From Halobacteriovoraceae bacterium (GTDB lineage Bacteria; Bdellovibrionota; Bacteriovoracia; Bacteriovoracales; Bacteriovoracaceae), in NCBI GenBank assembly GCA_020635135.1, contig JACKAJ010000016.1:806001-870000 (forward strand): DNA of 64,000 nt. Reading direction: 5' to 3'. Shown piece after piece: positions 44,116 through 52,208 of the stretch. Both the position numbers and the translations under genes were made by a program. The notes under the pieces are model-generated. The model was not told the origin of the DNA. It made no database searches and was given only the letters and a program-made list of their open reading frames with translations. Every line of letters starts with the position of its first letter. Positions within the stretch are counted from its first letter, which is position 1.

Positions 44116-45825
44116 CTAGAGGACTAGCTCCGAGAAGTTTAAAGCGTGCTCTGTAATAGCTTTTTTCAATCCAGCATTTTTCGATAGGTAGTATTTGCAG
44201 TAGATAGCAAAGTCTTCTTGTTTAGTTTTAGTGTAAGTCTCACTCGCCCCAGAACTCTCGACAAGGACCGCTTGTGAGCCTAAGCGCCAGCTCACCACAA
44301 TATGAGAAGCCATCATTAGTGTATCGTGAGCATATTGGAGAATAGAGTTCATGTCTTTCCCCACGGCCCATTTCTGAACTGCTCCCAGCACAGTTTGAAA
44401 ATCTTTGAGAGCCTCGGTCATGGCCGCTTGTTGGACTTGGTATTTTCCATCGAGTTTGCCTACAAAACTTCCAATTTCTTGCAGAAGGGCCGTGATGGTT
44501 TTGCCTTCGTCTTTTAAGATTTTTCTCATCACAAAGTCGATGGCCTGAATTCCGTTAGTCCCTTCATAAATTTTAGCAATGATAGTATCGCGAACAAATT
44601 GTTCAACTCCATACTCTGTGCAAAAGCCATAACCGCCATGAACTTGAACGGCATCAGTACTCACATTTACCCCTTCTTCAGAGCAGTAAGCTTTACAGAT
44701 AGGCGTGAGAAGCGAGATGAGATTTTTAAGTTCTTCGTCTGATTCACACTTATTGAACAAATCGGCTGTATAAAGAGTGAGAGCTCTCATTCCTCGTGAA
44801 GCGGCCCGCATTTTCGCAAGCATTCTTCGAACATCGGGATGGTTAATAATCTCTGTGCTAAATTGCACGCGTTCTTTGGCATAATTAAGGGCCATCAAAT
44901 AAGCGAGATTGGCTTGAGCATCCCCTTGAAGGGCGCACAGTAGGCGGGCTTCGTTCATCATAATAAACATAGTGGCCATACCATCAAACTCTTCACCAAT
45001 TAAGTAACCACGACTTGGTCCTTCACCACCAAAAGTGAGCTCACAAGTTGCCGAAGCGTGAATTCCCATTTTTTCTTCCACTTTAGTACAGCGAACATTA
45101 TTAAAGTCCCCCATACTTCCGTCATCATTAACCCAGTTGCGAGGAACAACAAAAAGTGAAATCCCTTTTGTCCCTTCGCTTCCCCCTGGAGTTCTAGCGA
45201 GAACGAGGTGAATGGTGTTTTCATTAAAATCCACTTCCCCAGAAGAAATAAATATTTTTACACCGCTAATATTATAAGTTCCATCACCATTGGGAGTCGC
45301 TGTTGTTCTTAGGGCCCCAACGTCACTTCCCGCACCCGCTTCAGTTAAACACATAGTGCCTCCCCATCGACCTTCCATCATCGGTGGTAAAAAGCGTGCT
45401 TTCATCTCATCTGTTCCTTTGAGATAGATAACATTGAGAGCAGCTTTGGAGAGACCGGGATACATACTATAAGCTGTATTGGCTCCTGTGATGAGTGAGA
45501 GACAAGCAATTTGTAAGGCTTCTGGAACTGGAGTTCCTCCAATTTCTTCAGAGAGACCTAAACCAAACCAACCATTTTCATAAAAAGCGCTATGAAATTT
45601 TTTGAGGCTTTGAGGACCAATCACTTTGCCATCAACCAGCTTAACACCTTCTGCATCGGAAGGTTCACGTGAGGGAAACACTTCGTTTTCTACAAACTTG
45701 TTATACTCTTGAATGATACCTTTCATATCGTTCGCTTCGAGACCAAATTTATTGTATTGCTGGATTTTAAGATCTTCGAAAAGGTTAAATTCTAAATCTT
45801 CGATGTCGGCAAAATAACGCGCCAC
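44116..45825 (-). CDS. Acyl-CoA dehydrogenase with C-terminal extension
   Basis: The GTG at 45825 follows AAGGAGGGG directly, so it was chosen over a TTG 42 bases upstream. The 569-residue chain has the family's flavin and catalytic motifs: MCLTEAGAGSDVGAL (FAD/substrate loop), YNISGVKIFISSG, and the C-terminal domain QVHGGYGFCTEYGVEQFVRDTIIAKIYEGTNGIQ, where the Glu of YEGTNGIQ is the catalytic-base region of this branch. An extra ~130-residue C-terminal domain is typical of FadE-like enzymes for medium or long substrates. Catalyses FAD-dependent alpha,beta-dehydrogenation of acyl-CoA in fatty-acid breakdown. Confidence 0.93.
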   Translation of the reverse strand: MARYFADIEDLEFNLFEDLKIQQYNKFGLEANDMKGIIQEYNKFVENEVFPSREPSDAEGVKLVDGKVIGPQSLKKFHSAFYENGWFGLGLSEEIGGTPVPEALQIACLSLITGANTAYSMYPGLSKAALNVIYLKGTDEMKARFLPPMMEGRWGGTMCLTEAGAGSDVGALRTTATPNGDGTYNISGVKIFISSGEVDFNENTIHLVLARTPGGSEGTKGISLFVVPRNWVNDDGSMGDFNNVRCTKVEEKMGIHASATCELTFGGEGPSRGYLIGEEFDGMATMFIMMNEARLLCALQGDAQANLAYLMALNYAKERVQFSTEIINHPDVRRMLAKMRAASRGMRALTLYTADLFNKCESDEELKNLISLLTPICKAYCSEEGVNVSTDAVQVHGGYGFCTEYGVEQFVRDTIIAKIYEGTNGIQAIDFVMRKILKDEGKTITALLQEIGSFVGKLDGKYQVQQAAMTEALKDFQTVLGAVQKWAVGKDMNSILQYAHDTLMMASHIVVSWRLGSQAVLVESSGASETYTKTKQEDFAIYCKYYLSKNAGLKKAITEHALNFSELVL

Positions 45826-45905
45826 TTTCCCCTCCTTAAGGATAAATTTTCCTTTTCTAGAATACAAAAGTTGGGAAAATTTTTAAAGGAGATTCATAAG
45901 AAAAA

Positions 45906-45925
45906 GGGTCGCCTTGTGGCGACCC
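45906..45925 (-). terminator. Terminator of the lipoprotein gene at 45976
   Basis: GGGTCGCC-TTGT-GGCGACCC forms an 8-bp stem; on the minus strand it is followed by TTTTTCTT. It lies 51 bases beyond the stop codon of the minus-strand lipoprotein gene. Confidence 0.75.
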
Positions 45926-45975
45926 TGGTATTTTTTGTTTGAATACTTGATTAAGAGGGTGTTGTTTTGTCCCGA

Positions 45976-46764
45976 TTAGAGCGGATACTGTTGAGTATTG
46001 AGACACTGACTTATATCAAGTTGCATACCATTCACATAGTGAACACTTTGCTTTTCGAAGTCTTGTCCGTCACTTGTCATCACTTTTCCATAAAGTGGGT
46101 TCGCAATGAGTGGTAACTTGTGGCTTACAACATAAGTGCTATAAGTTCCTACAGAGATCCAATCCCCAGCAATTTGTTCAGTATCAAGTTTTTGAACAAT
46201 GTAAGCCATATAGGATTTCTGAGTATTCATACTGTAGACATAGCAGGCACCGATAATTTGTGAGTTGCTTGCAAAGCGACCAGAATTAAAGATGCTATTG
46301 ATGATGTCTGTCTTTTTAACAGTTTTAGTTTCGTAAGCTGGATCAACTGCTGGATCATCTTGCCAGTCATAAACACTAAATGTTACAGAATTATCTGTTG
46401 AAGACTTTACTTTGAGCCATTGATTATCTGAACCAAAGCCTAGAAAACCATCAATTAAATTTCTTCCAATTCCATTCGTATCAGAAACAGTTGTCTTCAT
46501 CGACATTGCTTCCAACTTTGTTTTCAATTGAGCTGTCGTCAGTTGTTCGAAGTTCCCAGGATTTGTTCCAGGATTAGCAGGATTCACTGGGTACGGATTC
46601 GTTGGATAATTGGGATAAGGATTATTGTTTGTATTTGATGTCTGGTTGTCATCCTTACCACATGAAGAAAAAAGTAAAACAAAAGCTAGTAAAAAAACAA
46701 GCGCATGGAATCCAAAGAACATGCTGGCTTTAGTACTAGACACTCTCATAGTTGTCGTTTTCAT
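45976..46764 (-). CDS. Lipoprotein with Asn/Pro/Tyr-rich linker, unknown function
   Basis: The ATG at 46764, preceded by AAGGGGTG, gives a 262-residue product. A hydrophobic N-terminal segment ends in the lipobox LLFSSC, followed by a ~40-residue Asn-Pro-Tyr linker (YPNYPTNPYPVNPANP). The remaining domain contains two cysteines (ACYVY, QCLNT). A candidate sigma-54 promoter lies 35 bases upstream at 46799, and the terminator at 45906 ends the unit. No family recognised. Confidence 0.7.
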   Translation of the reverse strand: MKTTTMRVSSTKASMFFGFHALVFLLAFVLLFSSCGKDDNQTSNTNNNPYPNYPTNPYPVNPANPGTNPGNFEQLTTAQLKTKLEAMSMKTTVSDTNGIGRNLIDGFLGFGSDNQWLKVKSSTDNSVTFSVYDWQDDPAVDPAYETKTVKKTDIINSIFNSGRFASNSQIIGACYVYSMNTQKSYMAYIVQKLDTEQIAGDWISVGTYSTYVVSHKLPLIANPLYGKVMTSDGQDFEKQSVHYVNGMQLDISQCLNTQQYPL

Positions 46765-46798
46765 AAACACCCCTTTTAAAGTTTGGTACTCATAGAGA

Positions 46799-46814
46799 TA
46801 CAAGAAACGTGCCA
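46799..46814 (-). promoter_or_regulatory. Candidate sigma-54 (-24/-12) promoter
   Basis: Minus strand TGGCACG-TTTC-TTGTA: perfect -24 element and correct spacing, with T instead of C in the -12 element. It lies about 35 bases before the lipoprotein ATG, the same layout as the site at 613. Confidence 0.45.
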
Positions 46815-46901
46815 AATAAAAGGATGTTATATTAGGGGTTTAGAGCTCTTGTTTTAGGGAGAATCGTTAAGCCAAATTGCAGGTGTATAATTTATCGACA
46901 C

Positions 46902-47101
46902 TTTTTCAGGTGTCTAAAGTTTGAAAAGTTCGAACAATGTATCTAAGAGGATTAAGAACTCAAGAGATTGTGGTAGATGGCAGGAGCCTAGATCTCCACG
47001 ACTGAGGCGGACTTCCTGTGTCCGTCGCAAGGAGGAGATGATCGTAGCGACGAACCAGATGCCACAAGATATTGAGTTCGTTTTTCAGGTGTCTAAAGTT
47101 T
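46902..47101. repeat. Hairpin-rich element flanked by 21-bp direct repeats
   Basis: The 21-base sequence starting TTTTTCAGGTGTCTAAAG occurs at 46902-46922 and 47081-47101. The second copy contains the last codons and stop of the heptosyltransferase gene, so the first looks like a duplicated gene end. The 158 bases between them are more GC-rich than the surroundings and have nested complementary pieces: GAACTCAA with TTGAGTTC, TTGTGG with CCACAA, and CGTCGC with GCGACG, forming a long imperfect hairpin. This fits a small mobile element or structured RNA. The rest of the 320-base gap 46765-47084 holds only the promoter above. Confidence 0.5.
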
Positions 47102-48089
47102 TGAGGACTTCTTTCGGAGTGATCTCATAACCGCAACGAAAGTGCCCAAGAGGGCAAGCTTTTTTACCGTGAAGCCCACAGGGTCTACAATCAAGACCTT
47201 TAACTTCCAACGTGATCGAGCGATCGCTGAGGGGACCATAACCAAAGTCCTTTATGGTTGAGCAGAAGATAGCTGTAGTGGGTGCATTCATAGCGGAAGC
47301 CAGGTGTAAGGGAGCACTGTCATTCACGAAAACTCGCAGGGCATTTCGCATGAGAAGTGCCGATTGCATGAGAGTGGCCCTGCCGCAGAGATTTTGGGCA
47401 TAAGTGTTGTGGCTCTCTTCAATAATCTCATCACAATATTTTTTATCTTCAGGAGAGCCTATTAAATAGACTTGCAGATTTTTCTTCCCCAGCATTTTCA
47501 CAAGCTCGGCCCAGTATTCCTTTGGCCACTGCTTAGTGTACCAAACAGAAGCGGGGGCTAGGACCACATAATTTTCTTTGTTTTCTGTTTCCGTAATATC
47601 GGGAAAGTGGAGACTCGGTCGCAATTTTTGAATTTTTTTATCCCCTACCAATGGTGCTAAGAGTTTTGCATTTCTCTCAACTTCATGGAGGTATTGTCCA
47701 TTTTCGCGATCGGGAATGTGGTGAACAATCCGATGAGTGAAAAAGCGGCTCCAAGGATTTTTATCAAAACCAATTTTTACCTTGGCTCCACAAAGAGTGA
47801 GAAGTAACCCGGTCGAGAAGAAGCGCTGGATATTAATTGCAGTAGAAAATTTTTCTTTTCTTAAATCCAAAAGCAACTTGAAAAGATTCCAGTGCTTATT
47901 ATTCTTCTTGTCCCAAACCCAAATTTTTTTAATGTGAGGATTGTGCTGGAGAAGACTTTCGTTTCCTTTTCGCAAAAAAAAGTGAATCTCTGCTTCGGGA
48001 TCAATAAGATACAACTGCTCCACTAAGCTCGTTGCTAAAATCACATCGCCGATAAAGGCTGTTTGAATGATGAGAAACTTATTTTTCAT
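47085..48089 (-). CDS. waaF: ADP-heptose:LPS heptosyltransferase (GT9 family)
   Basis: MKNKFLIIQTAFIGDVILATSLVEQL is the characteristic N-terminus of heptosyltransferases (GDVILATP-like loop), and the C-terminal half has VVLAPASVWYTKQWPKEYWAELV, FVNDSAPLHLASAM and DCRPCGLHGKKACPLGHFRC. These point to heptosyltransferase II (WaaF) over WaaC. The enzyme adds L-glycero-D-manno-heptose to the LPS inner core. The ATG at 48089 overlaps the end of the small lipoprotein gene by 11 bases. The 3' end lies in the direct repeat at 47081. Confidence 0.82.
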   Translation of the reverse strand: MKNKFLIIQTAFIGDVILATSLVEQLYLIDPEAEIHFFLRKGNESLLQHNPHIKKIWVWDKKNNKHWNLFKLLLDLRKEKFSTAINIQRFFSTGLLLTLCGAKVKIGFDKNPWSRFFTHRIVHHIPDRENGQYLHEVERNAKLLAPLVGDKKIQKLRPSLHFPDITETENKENYVVLAPASVWYTKQWPKEYWAELVKMLGKKNLQVYLIGSPEDKKYCDEIIEESHNTYAQNLCGRATLMQSALLMRNALRVFVNDSAPLHLASAMNAPTTAIFCSTIKDFGYGPLSDRSITLEVKGLDCRPCGLHGKKACPLGHFRCGYEITPKEVLKTLDT

Positions 48090-48327
48090 CGAGGCTACAG
48101 CCAGCATCGTTTTTTTCTAGTGAAAAAACGGGCTGGTTGCTTTCTTCTGCTTCTTTTTTTATTTTTTCAACAACTTTATCGGGATCGTCACAATCTGGTT
48201 TCTTTTCTTCATCACCTTTTTCCATTGCTGATGCATGGGAATTCACCTGATCTTGTCCCATTTTATTCTCTTTTGTGCAAGAAGTACTCACAACACTTGT
48301 AAGTAACAATAAGAACATCCATTTCAT
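48079..48327 (-). CDS. Small lipoprotein (82 aa)
   Basis: MKWMFLLLLTSVVSTSCTKEN has a lipobox (STSC), and the 65-residue mature peptide is acidic and Lys/Glu-rich with two more cysteines (DCDDP, AGCSLD). It overlaps the permease gene upstream (four bases) and the heptosyltransferase gene downstream, so it is part of a minus-strand operon. Its function is unknown; a link to metal efflux is possible only from position. Confidence 0.6.
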   Translation of the reverse strand: MKWMFLLLLTSVVSTSCTKENKMGQDQVNSHASAMEKGDEEKKPDCDDPDKVVEKIKKEAEESNQPVFSLEKNDAGCSLDEK

Positions 48328-49346
48328 TTTAATATCCTTCCTTTAATCTGCGATCTCCATAAACTCGAAACTAAGAGTGCAATAAAAATCACGGCTAAGC
48401 CGATTTGCCAGGCGCTATTTTGCGCATGTTCGTGAAAGTGTTCAAGGTTAAAACTTAAACTCCAATAGTGATTGTAAAAATAATCGACTGCAAATGAGAG
48501 CCCTAAGCTGATAACGATAATACTCGCAATATTGATCACAACACCTTTCATCCCAATATACTTTTGAAGAACAGCGATGTTTGAAGCATTGGTTGCCGGT
48601 CCCACTAAAAGAAGAATAAGAGCTGCTCCCGGAGAGAGACCTTTCATCATGAGCGAAGCCGCAATAGGTGTTGAAGCTGAAGCACAGATATAAAGAGGAA
48701 TTCCAACTGCTAAAATAATGAGGCGATTAGTATTAGCACCAAAAGATGTGAAGAAATCTTCGGGAAAGATAACCGAGATCAAAGCGCCAAGCAAGAGACC
48801 CAGACTCAACCAGCCCGCAATATCATCCATCAATTCCATGTAGCCATATTTGAGGGCCGTGAGAAGATTAAATTTCTCAGGCTCTTTTTTACCAGCATGA
48901 CAGCAAGATTTTTTAGCTTCTTTCTCTTCTTCAGGAAGTTGATAGTGATTAAAAAAGAAATTAAGAGTTCCCGCGACAAAAGCTGAGAAAAAAGCCGCTA
49001 CTGGGCGGATGATGGTCATGGGGAGATCTAAGACACTGTACGTCATCGCGATGGAATCAATCCCCGACTCTGGCGTCGCTATTAAAAAGGAGGATGTCGC
49101 CCCATTACTCACCCCGGATTTTCTCAAGGTGACTGCAGTGGGGATGACTGAGCAGGAGCAAAGAGGAAGCGGTACTCCAAAGAGTGAGGCCATAAAAACG
49201 TCGGAAAGTTTGTTTTTACTTATGAATTTCTTAAAAACATCGTGACTCAGCACTTGATGCAAGATGCCCGATACCCCGAATCCTAGCAGTAGATAGGGTG
49301 ATGACACCAAAATATACTGCCAAAGTGAATCTAAAAAGTTCATCAT
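48324..49346 (-). CDS. SO_0444-type Cu/Zn efflux permease
   Basis: A 340-residue protein with eight to ten membrane segments. The motif GVPLPLCSCSVIPTAVTLRKSGVSNGATSSFLIATPESG and the second half ASASTPIAASLMMKGLSPGAALILLLVGPATNASN are diagnostic of the SO_0444/YraQ-type permease family. A cytoplasmic Cys/His loop (KKSCCHAGKK) suits metal binding. The related ArsP group exports organoarsenicals. Start at the Met-Met pair (49346) rather than the upstream 49385, which lacks a Shine-Dalgarno. It is the first gene of the minus-strand operon that continues with the small lipoprotein. Confidence 0.85.
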   Translation of the reverse strand: MMNFLDSLWQYILVSSPYLLLGFGVSGILHQVLSHDVFKKFISKNKLSDVFMASLFGVPLPLCSCSVIPTAVTLRKSGVSNGATSSFLIATPESGIDSIAMTYSVLDLPMTIIRPVAAFFSAFVAGTLNFFFNHYQLPEEEKEAKKSCCHAGKKEPEKFNLLTALKYGYMELMDDIAGWLSLGLLLGALISVIFPEDFFTSFGANTNRLIILAVGIPLYICASASTPIAASLMMKGLSPGAALILLLVGPATNASNIAVLQKYIGMKGVVINIASIIVISLGLSFAVDYFYNHYWSLSFNLEHFHEHAQNSAWQIGLAVIFIALLVSSLWRSQIKGRILK

Positions 49347-49391
49347 GAGAGCTATTATAACATTATGAGTGAAAGACGAGAACATTTTATC

Positions 49392-49420
49392 TTGACCACA
49401 GAGCTGCTCGTTTCTATAAT
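49392..49420 (+). promoter_or_regulatory. Consensus sigma-70 promoter for tRNA-Asp
   Basis: TTGACC (49392-49397), a 17-base spacer and a perfect TATAAT (49415-49420), 24 bases before the tRNA. Confidence 0.85.
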
Positions 49421-49443
49421 GAGGAACTCTGAAATATGGCTAC

Positions 49444-49520
49444 GGGGGTGTAGTTAAGTTGGTTATAACGTCTGCCTGTCACGCAGAAGGCCGAGGGTTC
49501 GAGTCCCTTCACTCCCGCCA
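49444..49520 (+). tRNA. tRNA-Asp (anticodon GTC)
   Basis: The cloverleaf has acceptor stem GGGGGTG with CACTCCC, D arm TAGTTAAGTTGGTTATAA, anticodon arm TCTGC-CTGTCAC-GCAGA with anticodon GTC, T arm GAGGGTTCGAGTCCCTT, discriminator G and encoded CCA. Length is 77 bases. Its 3' end is duplicated at 59246-59261, marking it as the integration site of a genomic island. The gene itself is intact. Confidence 0.96.
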
Positions 49521-49525
49521 CTTTT
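49510..49525 (+). repeat. Left attachment-like repeat (tRNA-Asp 3' end)
   Basis: CACTCCCGCCACTTTT covers the acceptor stem 3' strand, the CCA and five bases beyond. It is identical to 59246-59261; including the preceding eleven bases, 24 of 27 positions agree. Confidence 0.8.
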
Positions 49526-49537
49526 AGGTAAAAATAA

Positions 49538-49568
49538 AAAATCGTCCTCCTTTGTGACGATTTTTTTT
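49538..49568 (+). terminator. Rho-independent terminator downstream of tRNA-Asp
   Basis: AAAATCGTC with GACGATTTT (9 bp, 9-base loop) followed by a long T-run. It starts 18 bases after the tRNA and lies inside the island, so the island supplies a terminator for the tRNA it entered. Confidence 0.85.
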
Positions 49569-49688
49569 GCCTTTTTTTCAGGCTCCCCAGACTTGTATCC
49601 CACTCAATATTTAAAACCCCATTCTCTTGACTATATTTTTATTGATTCAGAGCAGTCCACTGCTAACCTACAAGACCCGTTTTTTATA

Positions 49689-50252
49689 TTATTCAAACTG
49701 ATTACCTGTATTAATTTCCGCCAATATGGCATCAATTTTTTCTTTTATCTTACTTGCACCGAGATTACTGGGGAAATGAGAAAGGTATTTCCCGTCTTTT
49801 CCCATAAAATAAATTATATCGCTATGATCAATATTTACTCGAGTTTTTTTAGAATAATAGCCTCGATACATTTTAACAACATCGTCAGTCTCTTTTTTGT
49901 TTCCTCGAAGGGTCACAAGCTGTTTTCCAAAGCGTTCTTTAAATTTCTTTAAGCGTTTTGGTGTATCAACTTCAGGATCAATCGTTATAAAAACTGGTAC
50001 AGTTTCATTTTTTATATTTTTTAAACTCTTATAAACGCTCATCATAGTCTTTGTGCCGAGAGGACAAACTGTTGGACAGCTAGTGAAACCAAAGAAAACA
50101 AGCAAGTATTTTCCCGTGAAATCCTTCCCCCTTACGACTTTTCCTTTTAGATCATGTAACTTAAAATTTCCTCCAATTAAATGACCTCCTGTCGTTTCAG
50201 GGTATGCATAACCAAATACTAAAAATATGATAACGATCATTAGTTTTTTCAT
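49689..50252 (-). CDS. SCO1/SenC-family copper chaperone
   Basis: The 187-residue protein has an N-terminal signal or anchor segment, the SCO copper motif TSCPTVCP (CxxxC) and the downstream histidine in NIDHSDIIYF. SCO proteins deliver copper or manage thiols for copper enzymes, classically the CuA site of oxidases. Adjacency to nirK suggests it helps load copper into the nitrite reductase. Its ATG follows GAGAGGA and the stop of nirV immediately, so it is the last gene of the nirK operon. Confidence 0.87.
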   Translation of the reverse strand: MKKLMIVIIFLVFGYAYPETTGGHLIGGNFKLHDLKGKVVRGKDFTGKYLLVFFGFTSCPTVCPLGTKTMMSVYKSLKNIKNETVPVFITIDPEVDTPKRLKKFKERFGKQLVTLRGNKKETDDVVKMYRGYYSKKTRVNIDHSDIIYFMGKDGKYLSHFPSNLGASKIKEKIDAILAEINTGNQFE

Positions 50253-51008
50253 TCAGTCCTCTCTTACCATGCGAAAACCTAGATTTGCAGCTGGGCGCAA
50301 TGTCGAGCAGCCCCCATTGTAGGTATTAAATATAAAGTCTGGAATATGAGAACGGTTTTCTCCCTGTGCAATCCGAGTCGTGCAGGCACTCGAATTGTTT
50401 AACTCATCAACACTTCTCTTCTTTAAAATATTCTTTTTTGAGCTGTACCAGCAAGTTAAAGTCCACTCCCAAACATTTCCCTTAAAATCATAGATCCCCC
50501 AATCATTTTTGCTAATTGTACCCAATGGACGAGTTACCTTAAGAGGGAGCTTATGAAGGTCAAGTGCTTTATAGTCATAGTCAATCTCTGACTCTTTATA
50601 ATCTTTACCTAGGTTCATTGAATATGCCCATTCTTCCTCTGTTGGAAGACGATAATTCATCTTTGTGATTTTTGAATACCATCTAGTAAATTGGTGGGCG
50701 TCATGCCAATTAATTCGTACTACAGGATGATTATCACTTTCATTTAATTTCCGAACAGATTTCTTATGACAATAATTTGCTTTATAACATTCATCCCAGA
50801 GTTTATTACTAACCTCATATTTTCCAATATAAAAACTTTTTTTAAAATGAATTCTTTTATCTATAAATGTTGTACTAATCGAATTATTGATTGGAACTGA
50901 CAGAATAAAGGAGCCAGGGGGAACCTTAACTGTCTCATATGTCATTACGTTAGAGGAATAAGTTTCCCCCATCCAAAGAACATAAATTGCGATTATGAGC
51001 TTACTCAC
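50253..51008 (-). CDS. nirV: NirV: formylglycine-generating-enzyme (SUMF1) family protein
   Basis: The 251-residue chain has a signal peptide and the FGE-sulfatase domain: PPGSFILSV near the N-terminus, FYIGKYEVSNKLWDECY, HPVVRINWHDAHQFTRWYS, YRLPTEEEWAYS, GNVWEWT and the end NLGFRMVRED. Known NirV proteins of this family are encoded next to nirK in several denitrifiers; their role is unresolved. It begins with GTG, eight bases after the nirK stop. The catalytic cysteines of true formylglycine enzymes were not checked in detail; CST in GGCSTLRP is the only one in the usual region. Confidence 0.8.
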   Translation of the reverse strand: MSKLIIAIYVLWMGETYSSNVMTYETVKVPPGSFILSVPINNSISTTFIDKRIHFKKSFYIGKYEVSNKLWDECYKANYCHKKSVRKLNESDNHPVVRINWHDAHQFTRWYSKITKMNYRLPTEEEWAYSMNLGKDYKESEIDYDYKALDLHKLPLKVTRPLGTISKNDWGIYDFKGNVWEWTLTCWYSSKKNILKKRSVDELNNSSACTTRIAQGENRSHIPDFIFNTYNGGCSTLRPAANLGFRMVRED

Positions 51009-51015
51009 ATTACTA

Positions 51016-52128
51016 TTACTTTATTGGACTTGGTGCCTTAACTTGTTTCATTAGTTCATCATTCCATTTGCCCTCAACTTTAAAATGTCCTACTGCTCCC
51101 TTCATAACAGCTTCTATTAAGTTGTGATTAACGTATGCATACACACCAGGCTGTCTAAAAGTGTATAAAGCTGCCCCAGCAGTTCCTCCTGGAATAAACC
51201 AAGTCTCAAGGTCTCTTTTGGGAGGGTTTCCAAATGAGCCTCGCTCCCAAACATAATCGCCGTGGCCACCAATAAGATGTGGACGAGTATCATAATTAGC
51301 TTGAGAATGTAGAATTAGAACTGTATCTCCAACGTTAGCCTTCATTGCATTACTTCCAGTCAAGCCACCTACTTTTCCATTAAAAACAATATGTGTAGGG
51401 ATAAGAGACTTCATCACTTCTAAATCATCAGTCATACTTTCTATAGATGAGGAATATTTTTTATAATTTCCATTTTTGTCTTTTGGAATATAGTAGTCTT
51501 GTTCTCCAACATAGAATGCCTTATCATATTTTAATTTTTTTCCATGACCATCATTTAACCCTTCTCTTGGAAGTACCATCAGTGCCCCATTCATACCGTG
51601 GACAACATGCCATGGAATCATGATGTCACTAGGGGCACAGTGATAGACAAAAACTCCTGGTCGAGTTGCTCTGAAACGCAAGACAACCTCTTCCCCTGGA
51701 GCGACATGAGTTAATCCACCACCTCCAAGAGCGCCAGTTGATGCATGAAAATCAATATTATGCTCCATTGCATTAGTTTCGGGGTTTACTAAAGTTGCCT
51801 CTACAAAATCACCTTCATGAACAACAATCATTGGTCCTGGAACTGTTCCATTATAAGTGAAGGCCCAGATTTCTGTGCCCTCATCATCAATAACCATTTT
51901 CTTTTCCTCAATCACAAGTCGCACTTGAACAATCTTGGGTTCTCCTGTTGCTACTTGGTTATGCTCAGGTAAAGCTGGAGGTGGGACAAGCTTCTGCGTA
52001 ACTCTTTTCAAAGAGTCCATATTTTTAATCGAATGCACTTTCGATTTTTGTTCATTACAAGAACTTAGAATAGTTAAAAAAGATCCAATAATTAGAATTG
52101 CTAATAAATTTACATTTGATTTTACCAT
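51016..52128 (-). CDS. nirK: Copper-containing nitrite reductase (lipoprotein form)
   Basis: All copper ligands are present: type 1 His123, Cys164, His174 and Met179 and type 2 His128, His163 and His335; the catalytic Asp126 lies in EHNIDFH, and PHLIGGHGD carries the second catalytic His. The protein reduces nitrite to nitric oxide in the periplasm. The signal sequence ends in the lipobox LSSC (Cys24) with a ~35-residue spacer, so the enzyme should be membrane-anchored rather than soluble. An Fnr/Dnr-type operator is centred 68.5 bases upstream of the ATG. Confidence 0.95.
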   Translation of the reverse strand: MVKSNVNLLAILIIGSFLTILSSCNEQKSKVHSIKNMDSLKRVTQKLVPPPALPEHNQVATGEPKIVQVRLVIEEKKMVIDDEGTEIWAFTYNGTVPGPMIVVHEGDFVEATLVNPETNAMEHNIDFHASTGALGGGGLTHVAPGEEVVLRFRATRPGVFVYHCAPSDIMIPWHVVHGMNGALMVLPREGLNDGHGKKLKYDKAFYVGEQDYYIPKDKNGNYKKYSSSIESMTDDLEVMKSLIPTHIVFNGKVGGLTGSNAMKANVGDTVLILHSQANYDTRPHLIGGHGDYVWERGSFGNPPKRDLETWFIPGGTAGAALYTFRQPGVYAYVNHNLIEAVMKGAVGHFKVEGKWNDELMKQVKAPSPIK

Positions 52129-52184
52129 TTATAAATCCTTGTCTGATAATTATTTGAAGAAAGGGTATTAACAAAAATATAGAA

Positions 52185-52208
52185 AATAATTGACTCAAGT
52201 CAATTATT
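52185..52208. promoter_or_regulatory. Fnr/Dnr-type operator upstream of nirK
   Basis: TTGACTCAAGTCAA (52190-52203) within a longer palindrome with 11-base arms. It overlaps the stop codon of norD. Its centre is 68.5 bases from the nirK ATG. A plausible -10 (TAATAC on the minus strand, 52170-52165) sits at the distance expected for activation from -41.5. Confidence 0.8.
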
